From assembly GCA_028276205.1 (NCBI GenBank), contig JAPYWU010000033.1:1-10170 (forward strand): 10,170 nt of DNA. The letters run 5' to 3'. Source of the stretch: Dictyoglomaceae bacterium. Lineage in GTDB: Bacteria > Dictyoglomota > Dictyoglomia > Dictyoglomales > Dictyoglomaceae. Position 1 is the stretch's first letter. The number at the start of each line of letters is the position of its first letter. The translations under genes and the position numbers were made by a program. Under the pieces are notes generated by a model. The model was given only the letters and a program-made list of their open reading frames with translations. It did not search any database and was not told the origin of the DNA. Below, one piece after another: positions 1-6,466 of this stretch.

Positions 1-383
1 AATTTTTAGAGAGAGCAAGAAAAATATGTAGACTTGGAGATAGGTTAAAGGATAAAGTAGGTACATACAGTAAAGGAATGACAAGAAAACTTTTACTTGC
101 AAGAGCCCTTATGACAAAACCAGCATTAGCAATCTTAGATGAGCCGACTTCTGGATTGGATGTTATTAATGCCTTAGAGATAAGAGAAATTATAAGAGAA
201 TATGTTAAAGAAGGAACATCTGTTTTACTCTCTTCTCATAATATGTTGGAGATTGAATTTCTTTCTGATAGGGTTGCTCTTATTAATCAGGGAAAAATAT
301 TGGAAACAGGAACATCTGAAGAATTGAAAGAAAGATACAATGCTAAAAACTTAGAGGAAGTATTTAGGAGGGTTGTACAATGA
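1..383 (+). CDS. ABC transporter ATP-binding protein, C-terminal part (5' end outside window)
   Basis: This is the C-terminal 126 codons of an ABC ATPase; the reading frame is open from base 3, so the gene starts before the window and the Walker A motif is not visible. The signature motif appears as YSKGM in place of LSGGQ, a form common in ATPases paired with ABC-2 type exporters. It is followed by Walker B with the catalytic glutamate and D-loop (LAILDEPTSGLD) and the switch histidine in LLSSHNM. The stop codon overlaps the start of the permease gene (ATGA), so the two are almost certainly translated together and form one exporter in the inner membrane. The ATPase would power export by hydrolysing ATP on the cytoplasmic face. 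The substrate cannot be read from sequence; sodium, drug and lipid or peptide exporters share this layout. Confidence 0.93.
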   Translation, partial: FLERARKICRLGDRLKDKVGTYSKGMTRKLLLARALMTKPALAILDEPTSGLDVINALEIREIIREYVKEGTSVLLSSHNMLEIEFLSDRVALINQGKILETGTSEELKERYNAKNLEEVFRRVVQ

Positions 384-1672
384 ATAAATTTTTAAATCTT
401 TTGAATAAGGAAATAAGGGAACTTGTAACTTTTCAATTAATATTTTCTCTTATTTTTACATTAATCCTTTTTAATTTTATGGGAAGTATAACAAAAAGTG
501 AGATGAAGAAAGCTATTGAGACTAAGGATATCTATGTATTGGATCTGGATAAATCAAGTATATCAAAAGAGCTTTTAAGTAATCTTTCATTAGCAAATTT
601 TAAAGTTAAGTTGTTAAATGATCTTATTTCAAAGGAAGATAAAGATATAGCATTGGATTATGCAAAAAAAGAAAAAATTAATTTTGTTGTAGTAATTCCT
701 AAAGATTTTGGATCTATGGTTTCCAAATTTCAACCTATAGAGGTTGAGATATATTCCTTTATAAGAAGTTTTTCTTTAAGTAGTAATGTGGGTTCAGCTG
801 TTTTAGAGCAGGTTATAAACGCTATGAATAGGTATATGTCTGATATGTTCATTAAATCAAAATTACCTGAGATAGATCCTGAAAATTTAAAAAATCCTAT
901 AAAAAAGAAAGAATTTGTTATTGTTAAGGATAAGATTGCAGAAGGATCTACCTCTGATGTGCTAAATTCAATCTATTCCCAAACAGTTTTTATACCTATT
1001 ATTCTTATGATTATAATAATGTATACATCCCAGATGGTACTTTCTGCTATTGCAATGGAAAAACAAGATAAAACCCTTGAAACTCTCCTTACTGTACCTA
1101 TAAGTAGAAGACAGATAGTTATAGCTAAAATGATGGGAGCTGGTATAGTTGGAATAATATCTGCTGGAATTTATATGTACGGATATAGATCTTTTATGGA
1201 TGGGGTAACAGGAGGTATTGGTGTAAGTAGTAGTACATCTGATATTATTCAAAAATTAGGCTTGAATTTTACACCTTATGGTTATACCTTATTTGGAATT
1301 TCATTGTTTTTAGCTATTCTTTGCGGATTAGCCTTATCTACGATTCTTGGTGTATTAGCAGAAGATCTAAAAAGTGCTCAAAGTATGTCTTTGCCACTGA
1401 TATTTTTGGTTATGATACCATATTTTATTTCCCTTTTTTCAGATATAAATACTCTATCCTTGCCTGTAAGACTTCTCATAATGGCTATACCATTTAGTCA
1501 TCCTTTTATTGCATCAAGAGAAATTCTGCTTGGAAATTATAATATTGTGTTTATCGGAATATTATATATGCTAATAGTCTTTGTAGCTCTTATTATAATT
1601 TCAGCAAGAATATTTGCAACTGATAGAATTTTAACCATGAAAATAAGGTTTGTAAGAAAGAAAACTATTTAA
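380..1672 (+). CDS. ABC-2 type transporter permease (NatB-like)
   Basis: The 430-residue product is a multi-pass membrane protein. I see one hydrophobic segment near residues 17-36, then a large soluble, presumably extracytoplasmic domain (about 40-200). Five more segments follow, near 203-225, 251-270, 300-325, 336-354 and 388-412. Between the second and third lies the motif EKQDKTLETLLTVPISRRQI, a hallmark of ABC-2 permeases at the coupling interface with the ATPase. The split pattern of one helix, large loop and five helices is that of the NatB / ABC2_membrane_3 type. An AGGAGG ribosome site (366-371) lies in the end of the ATPase gene, 8 bases before the start, and the genes overlap by 4 bp. 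The transported substrate is unknown; NatB itself exports sodium, but this group is functionally broad. C-terminal residues are basic, as expected for a cytoplasmic tail. Confidence 0.9.
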   Translation: MNKFLNLLNKEIRELVTFQLIFSLIFTLILFNFMGSITKSEMKKAIETKDIYVLDLDKSSISKELLSNLSLANFKVKLLNDLISKEDKDIALDYAKKEKINFVVVIPKDFGSMVSKFQPIEVEIYSFIRSFSLSSNVGSAVLEQVINAMNRYMSDMFIKSKLPEIDPENLKNPIKKKEFVIVKDKIAEGSTSDVLNSIYSQTVFIPIILMIIIMYTSQMVLSAIAMEKQDKTLETLLTVPISRRQIVIAKMMGAGIVGIISAGIYMYGYRSFMDGVTGGIGVSSSTSDIIQKLGLNFTPYGYTLFGISLFLAILCGLALSTILGVLAEDLKSAQSMSLPLIFLVMIPYFISLFSDINTLSLPVRLLIMAIPFSHPFIASREILLGNYNIVFIGILYMLIVFVALIIISARIFATDRILTMKIRFVRKKTI

Positions 1673-1689
1673 TGTTTTATAGTAAATTA

Positions 1690-1718
1690 TTGTCCTCAAG
1701 GATTTACTTTTATATAAT
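1690..1718 (+). promoter_or_regulatory. Predicted sigma-A-type promoter of leuS
   Basis: A perfect TATAAT (1713-1718) lies 17 bases after TTGTCC (1690-1695), which matches four of six bases of the -35 consensus. It lies about 40 bases upstream of the leuS start and gives leuS its own transcript independent of the exporter genes. No T-box leader fits in the remaining short leader. Confidence 0.55.
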
Positions 1719-1760
1719 TGGAGTTAAAGAAAAATTTGCAAAAGGAGAGAGGGATTAAAG

Positions 1761-4190
1761 ATGAAGAGATACAATCCACAAGAGATTGAGCCCAAGTGGC
1801 AAAGGAAATGGCAAGAGGACAAATTGTATCATGTAACTGAAAGAAAGGATAAACCAAAGTATTATACTTTGGTTATGTTCCCGTATCCATCTGGTGATCT
1901 CCATATGGGACATATGAGGAATTATACTATTGGTGATGTGGTAGCGAGATACTATACTATGCGTGGTTACAATGTTTTAAACCCTATGGGTTGGGATGCT
2001 TTTGGTCAGCCTGCAGAAAATGCAGCCATAAAGCATAAAGTACATCCAAAGGAATGGACTTATAGAAATATAGCAAGGATGAAGGAACAGCTTTTCAAAA
2101 TGGGTGTGGTTTATGATTGGGATAGAGAAGTTACAGCATGTGCTCCAGATTATTATAAATGGACACAATGGATCTTTTTAAAACTATATGAAAGAGGACT
2201 TGCGTACAGAAAGAAGGCTCCTGCTAATTGGTGTCCTACTTGTAAGACAGTACTTGCTAATGAGGAAGTAATTGATGGTAAATGTTGGAGATGTAAATCA
2301 GTAGTTGAGAAGAAGGAATTTGAACAATGGTTTTTTAAAATTACTGCTTATGCTGAAGATTTATTAAACGATTTAGATACATTGGAATATTGGCCTGAGA
2401 AGGTTAAGTTGATGCAAAAGAACTGGATTGGTAGATCTGAAGGTCTTGAATTTTACTTTGAAGTACAAGACTCAGATGAAAAAATATATGTTTATACCAC
2501 AAGACCAGACACAATCTATGGAGTAACTTTTGTAGTATTGGCTCCAGAACATCCTTTAGTAGAGAAAATAACAAAGAAGGAGTATTTAGATCAGGTAAGA
2601 GAATATGTAAGAGCTGCTAAAAATAAAAGTGAATTAGAAAGAATTGCTTTAGAAAAGGATAAAACAGGAGTGTTTACAGGAAGTTATGCTATACATCCTC
2701 TTACAAAAAAACCTGTTCCAATATATGTGGCTGATTATGTACTTGCTACTTATGGTACAGGAGCTATAATGGCTGTACCTGCTCATGATTCAAGGGATTA
2801 TGAGTTTGCAGTGAAATATAATCTTCCTATAATTCCTGTAATTACTCCTGAACCTGGCAAAGAGCCCTCACTTCCCTATGAAGAAGAAGGGATAATGATT
2901 AATTCTGAAGAATACAATGGTTTAAAAAGTTCAGAATTTTGGAAAATTATAGTAGAAAAGTTTGAGAATTTAGGGATTGGAAAGAAAAAAGTACAATATC
3001 GATTAAGGGATTGGTTAATATCTCGTCAAAGATACTGGGGAGCCCCTATTCCCATTATTTATTGCCCCAATTGTGGAATAGTACCTGTGCCTTATGAAGA
3101 TTTACCAGTAGAGCTTCCCGATCTTTCTGATTTTGAGCCAACGGGAACAGGTGAAAGTCCTTTAGCGAAAGTTCCTGAATTTGTAAATACAAAATGTCCA
3201 AAATGTGGAGGACCAGCAAGAAGAGAAACTGATACCCTTGCTACTTTTGTGGATTCTTCATGGTATTATTTCCGTTATACTGATCCACACAATGATAAAG
3301 AGCCATTCTCAAGAGAAAAGGCAGAGTATTGGATGCCTGTTGATCAATATACAGGTGGTATAGAACATGCTGTATTGCATTTACTTTATTCCCGATTTAT
3401 AACAAAGGTTCTTTATGATGCAGGATATAGTCCAGTAAAAGAACCATTTAAGAGACTTTTTACTCAAGGAATGGTTTATAAAGATGGGCAAATAATGTCT
3501 AAATCCTTAGGTAATATTGTTTCTGTAGATTATATGGTGGAGAATTATGGTGCGGACACTGCTCGTTTATTTATATTATTTGTTGCTCCTCCTGAAGTGG
3601 ATATTGAGTGGAGCGATGAAGGGGTAGAAGGAGCAAATAGATTCTTAAATAGATTTTGGAGATTGGTTTTAGAGAATGTAGATGAACAAAAAATTGATGA
3701 TGAAGAAGAGAAGATTATAAGAAGAAAGTTGCATAAAACAATCAAAAAGGTTACGGAGGATATAGAGAATTTTAAATTTAATACTGCCATTGCATCTATT
3801 ATGGAGTTGACTAATCTTCTCACAGAGCACAAAAGAGTTTACGGAAGAACTCCTGCCTTTGAAGAAGCAGTAAGGACCACATTATTACTTCTTTCACCTT
3901 TTGTTCCTCATATTACTGAAGAGTTATGGAAGGAATTAGGAAATGAATATAGTATTCATATGCAACCCTGGCCTTCTTATGATCCAGAGTTAATAAAAGA
4001 GGAAATTGTAACCGTAGTTATTCAAATTAATGGAAGGGTAAGAGACCGTGTAGATGTAAGTGCTGATGCAACCCAAGAGGAAGTTATGAATTTGGCATTA
4101 CAAAGGGAAAATGTGAAAAAGTATTTGGATAATAAAGAGATAAAGAAAGTAGTTTATATACCTGGTAAAATATTAAGTTTCAACATTTAG
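1761..4190 (+). CDS. leuS: Leucyl-tRNA synthetase
   Basis: Class I aminoacyl-tRNA synthetase that charges tRNA-Leu with leucine in the cytoplasm; 809 residues, normal for bacterial LeuS. The ATP-binding HIGH motif reads HMGH (48-51) just after FPYPSG (40-45), and the KMSKS loop reads IMSKS (578-582). The CP1 editing domain spans roughly 225-415. It has the threonine-rich TTRPDT (246-251) and AHDSRD (341-346), whose last aspartate is the editing residue that clears mischarged tRNA. Two cysteine pairs before CP1 (C158/C161 and C175/C178) and two after it (C435/C438 and C479/C482) look like zinc knuckles. The anticodon-binding helical domain (about 625-740) and the small C-terminal domain (about 745-809, with INGRVRD) are intact. 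AGAGG or AGGAG sites lie 8 or 13 bases before the ATG. It has its own likely promoter and no T-box. Confidence 0.98.
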   Translation: MKRYNPQEIEPKWQRKWQEDKLYHVTERKDKPKYYTLVMFPYPSGDLHMGHMRNYTIGDVVARYYTMRGYNVLNPMGWDAFGQPAENAAIKHKVHPKEWTYRNIARMKEQLFKMGVVYDWDREVTACAPDYYKWTQWIFLKLYERGLAYRKKAPANWCPTCKTVLANEEVIDGKCWRCKSVVEKKEFEQWFFKITAYAEDLLNDLDTLEYWPEKVKLMQKNWIGRSEGLEFYFEVQDSDEKIYVYTTRPDTIYGVTFVVLAPEHPLVEKITKKEYLDQVREYVRAAKNKSELERIALEKDKTGVFTGSYAIHPLTKKPVPIYVADYVLATYGTGAIMAVPAHDSRDYEFAVKYNLPIIPVITPEPGKEPSLPYEEEGIMINSEEYNGLKSSEFWKIIVEKFENLGIGKKKVQYRLRDWLISRQRYWGAPIPIIYCPNCGIVPVPYEDLPVELPDLSDFEPTGTGESPLAKVPEFVNTKCPKCGGPARRETDTLATFVDSSWYYFRYTDPHNDKEPFSREKAEYWMPVDQYTGGIEHAVLHLLYSRFITKVLYDAGYSPVKEPFKRLFTQGMVYKDGQIMSKSLGNIVSVDYMVENYGADTARLFILFVAPPEVDIEWSDEGVEGANRFLNRFWRLVLENVDEQKIDDEEEKIIRRKLHKTIKKVTEDIENFKFNTAIASIMELTNLLTEHKRVYGRTPAFEEAVRTTLLLLSPFVPHITEELWKELGNEYSIHMQPWPSYDPELIKEEIVTVVIQINGRVRDRVDVSADATQEEVMNLALQRENVKKYLDNKEIKKVVYIPGKILSFNI

Positions 4191-4227
4191 TTTTAAAAAC
4201 ATTTTAACAATTTTTGTAAAAATTAAG

Positions 4228-4236
4228 TGGTATAAT
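4228..4236 (+). promoter_or_regulatory. Extended -10 promoter of gap
   Basis: TGG directly before a perfect TATAAT (4231-4236) makes an extended -10 element (TGnTATAAT). No good -35 is seen at 16-18 bases; the closest, TTAACA at 4204-4209, sits 21 bases upstream. The extended -10 would compensate. The same ten bases, TGGTATAATG, recur in front of hsp20. Confidence 0.6.
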
Positions 4237-4283
4237 GAAGAGGATGAAATAAAGAAAAATTTAACGATTTAGGAGGTGTTTTT

Positions 4284-5297
4284 ATGGCTGTTAAAGTAGG
4301 TATTAATGGTTTTGGAAGAATTGGTAGACAAGTTCTTAAAGCACTTTTAGAAAGGTATCCTGATAAAGTTGAAGTGGTGGCTGTTAATGATATTACTGAC
4401 ACAAAAACTTTAGCTCATCTATTCAAATATGATTCCAACTATGGTACCTATAAAGGTGATGTAAAATATACAGATAAGTCCATAATTATAGATGGAAAAG
4501 AAATAAGAGTTTTCGCTGAAAAGGATCCAGCAAATCTTCCATGGAAAGATTTAGGAGTTGATGTGGTCATAGAGTCAACAGGACTTTTTACTGATGCTGA
4601 TAAGGCAAAAGTACATATTACCTCTGGTGGGGCAAAGAAAGTAATTATCTCTGCTCCAGCAAAAGGTGAAGATATAACTATTGTTATGGGTGTTAATGAG
4701 GAAAAGTATGATCCTTCAAAGCATCACATTATTTCCAATGCCTCTTGTACTACTAACAGTTTAGCTCCAGTTGCAAAGGTATTATTAGATAACTTTGGTA
4801 TTGAAAAAGGTCTTATGACTACTGTACATTCTTATACAAACGATCAAAGAATTTTGGATCTTCCTCATAAAGATCTTAGAAGAGCAAGGGCTGCAGCATT
4901 AAATATTATTCCTACATCTACAGGGGCAGCAAAAGCTATTGGTAGAGTTATTCCTGAACTTGATGGAAAGATGCATGGAGTAGCATTGAGAGTACCAACA
5001 CCAACTGTATCAGTAACTGATTTGGTATGTGTATTACAAAAAGACGTAACAGTAGAGGAAGTAAATGATGCATTTAGAAAGGCTGCAGAAGGAAGGATGA
5101 AGGGAATTCTTGGTGTCACTGATGAGGAGCTTGTTTCTATGGACTTCAAAGGAACCACTTATTCTACAGTAGTAGATCTTCCATCTACAATTGTAATTGG
5201 TAAGAATATGGTAAAGGTTTTTGCATGGTATGATAATGAATGGGGTTATGCTTGCAGATTAGCTGATTTAACAGGATATGTTGCAGAAAGACTATAA
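4284..5297 (+). CDS. gap: Glyceraldehyde-3-phosphate dehydrogenase, NAD-type
   Basis: Phosphorylating GAPDH of glycolysis: it converts glyceraldehyde 3-phosphate, phosphate and NAD to 1,3-bisphosphoglycerate and NADH. The 337-residue length is typical. The Rossmann motif GINGFGRIG occupies residues 6-14. The catalytic cysteine is C155 in SNASCTTN and its partner is H182 in TTVHSYTND; the conserved C-terminal WYDNEWGYA is at 315-323. An aspartate after the second beta strand (NDITD, D36) and proline in LDLPHKDLRR (P194) are features of NAD-preferring enzymes, so a catabolic role is likely. The AGGAGGTG ribosome site at 4271-4278 is near-ideal, matching the high expression expected for this enzyme. 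The gene stands alone, without pgk or tpiA beside it, between its own promoter and a strong terminator. Confidence 0.98.
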   Translation: MAVKVGINGFGRIGRQVLKALLERYPDKVEVVAVNDITDTKTLAHLFKYDSNYGTYKGDVKYTDKSIIIDGKEIRVFAEKDPANLPWKDLGVDVVIESTGLFTDADKAKVHITSGGAKKVIISAPAKGEDITIVMGVNEEKYDPSKHHIISNASCTTNSLAPVAKVLLDNFGIEKGLMTTVHSYTNDQRILDLPHKDLRRARAAALNIIPTSTGAAKAIGRVIPELDGKMHGVALRVPTPTVSVTDLVCVLQKDVTVEEVNDAFRKAAEGRMKGILGVTDEELVSMDFKGTTYSTVVDLPSTIVIGKNMVKVFAWYDNEWGYACRLADLTGYVAERL

Positions 5298-5326
5298 AAA
5301 AAATTTGAAAATTCAATAATATAATT

Positions 5327-5358
5327 AAAGAGGGGAGAGAAAATCTCCCCTCTTTTTT
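5327..5358 (+). terminator. Intrinsic terminator of gap, probably bidirectional
   Basis: AGAGGGGAGA (5329-5338) pairs perfectly with TCTCCCCTCT (5344-5353) around a 5-base GAAAA loop. Flanking A/T bases extend the stem to about 12 bp. A run of six T (5353-5358) follows on the + strand. The convergent minus-strand operon ends at 5357, so the same hairpin probably stops that transcript too, although its T-run on that strand is weaker (TCTTTAATTATA). Confidence 0.92.
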
Positions 5359-6466
5359 AATACCTTAAGAAGGCACCTATTTTATTTATCTTTTGGGCAA
5401 GTTCTTTATTTCCAATATATCTTAATTCTGCCCTTTCTATAATTGCGTCTTCTATAATTTCATCTACTATATCTGCTCTCTTAATCATCTTTATATTACA
5501 ATAGGGACAAACTTCTAAATAAGTACTTCTGAAATAGCATGATGGACATTCATATCCTTCTTGTTCATAATTTTCTTCTACTAATATTTTCTGTACCCTC
5601 TTCTGATATACTTCATGGGCAACATTTTCTAATCCTATAACTGCTTCCTTTCCCTTTGCATAGGCTACAATTAGGCTTTCTACTAAGTCTTTATTTTCTT
5701 TTTCTTCATAATCTTTGATAAGTTCATGGGTTTTCTCAAGAATATCCTTTATTGGTGAATCCAATTCTAAGGATATTTCTCCAATTATTAAATCATGTAG
5801 TCTTTTGGGAAGATGTTCTAAGAATTCAGAGATATTCTTAGGAGAAGTACTTCCTAATATTATCTTTTCATTTGTATTTATTATTTTGTCTAAAAACTCA
5901 GCTACTTCTTTAAAATGCCATATAACGTGTGTTTCATGCCATCTTTGCCAATCGGATGCTTCCCATCCTCCTTGTTTATGTTTCTTTGGTATTTCTTCTT
6001 TTATCTCTTCTTCCTCATGAATTTCTCCCAAGAAATATTTGAAAACTCTGGCATCTCCTTTTGACAAAATTACTAAGTAATAAGGTCTATTAGCAACGAT
6101 AAGATGGGATAGGGGTTTTGTATAAGGGTCTTTATCTACCACTAATTTATTCTTAAGAGGAGGATAAAGAGGTATATAATATTCCCAATTTTTAGCACTA
6201 CAGCTCATTAGAACAATTGTATTTGCAGATCCAAAAGAACCTTGATCTATAATGGTCTCTATTTTTTCTAAATCAGAAAGTACTGACTTTTTTATCTCTC
6301 CCTCTAAGTTTAAATTATCTAAAACTGATTTTTTTAAATCTTTCCATATTATCTTATACTCCCCCTTGGGGTTTACCAAGGGGGATACATTTATGTAAAG
6401 GGTAGTTATTAAATATGGATAGAAATTAAGGTCACCCAGCTCTTTCAGGATCTCTTTGCTCAGCAT
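5357..6466 (-). CDS. Bacterial eRF1-like (baeRF-type) protein with GGW in place of GGQ and a C-terminal zinc ribbon
   Basis: A 369-residue soluble protein that I read as a three-domain relative of archaeal/eukaryotic release factor 1. Residues 1-118 form a divergent N-domain without a recognisable NIKS stop-codon motif. Residues 120-258 form the central domain. Its segment 161-178 (KKHKQGGWEASDWQRWHE) aligns with the eRF1 stretch KKHgrGGQSxxRFxRxRxE, so GGQ has become GGW and a glutamine remains at Q174. Residues 260-369 resemble the L7Ae-like third domain. They contain C307/C310 and C320/C323, a zinc ribbon like that of archaeal aRF1, and end in GAFLRY, like the family's closing GGIAAILRY. 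Members of this group (baeRF, VLRF1/Vms1-like) are proposed to act on peptidyl-tRNA in ribosome rescue. The start is set by GGAGG 9 bases upstream, inside lon. Function here is inferred; hydrolase activity is uncertain without GGQ. Confidence 0.75.
   Translation of the reverse strand: MLSKEILKELGDLNFYPYLITTLYINVSPLVNPKGEYKIIWKDLKKSVLDNLNLEGEIKKSVLSDLEKIETIIDQGSFGSANTIVLMSCSAKNWEYYIPLYPPLKNKLVVDKDPYTKPLSHLIVANRPYYLVILSKGDARVFKYFLGEIHEEEEIKEEIPKKHKQGGWEASDWQRWHETHVIWHFKEVAEFLDKIINTNEKIILGSTSPKNISEFLEHLPKRLHDLIIGEISLELDSPIKDILEKTHELIKDYEEKENKDLVESLIVAYAKGKEAVIGLENVAHEVYQKRVQKILVEENYEQEGYECPSCYFRSTYLEVCPYCNIKMIKRADIVDEIIEDAIIERAELRYIGNKELAQKINKIGAFLRY

Noticed and set aside
968..1252. Minus-strand reading frame of 94 codons inside the permease gene
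   Set aside because: It lies opposite a clear membrane-protein gene, its product is low-complexity (serine, tyrosine, histidine and asparagine), and it has no domain. The same applies to the antisense frames within leuS, gap, lon and the eRF1-like gene.
1681..1708. Inverted repeat AGTAAAT / ATTTACT after the permease gene, followed by TTTTAT
   Set aside because: The stem is only 7 bp and nearly all A/T, with a 14-base loop that contains the likely leuS -35. Too weak to call a terminator in a thermophile.
1673..1760. Possible T-box or leucine-responsive leader before leuS
   Set aside because: Only 88 bases separate the genes and the predicted promoter takes part of them. No T-box sequence or large leader structure is visible.
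4209..4224. AATTTTT-GT-AAAAATT hairpin after leuS
   Set aside because: Pure A/T palindrome without a T-run beyond it; expected by chance in AT-rich spacer DNA and unlikely to be stable at high temperature.
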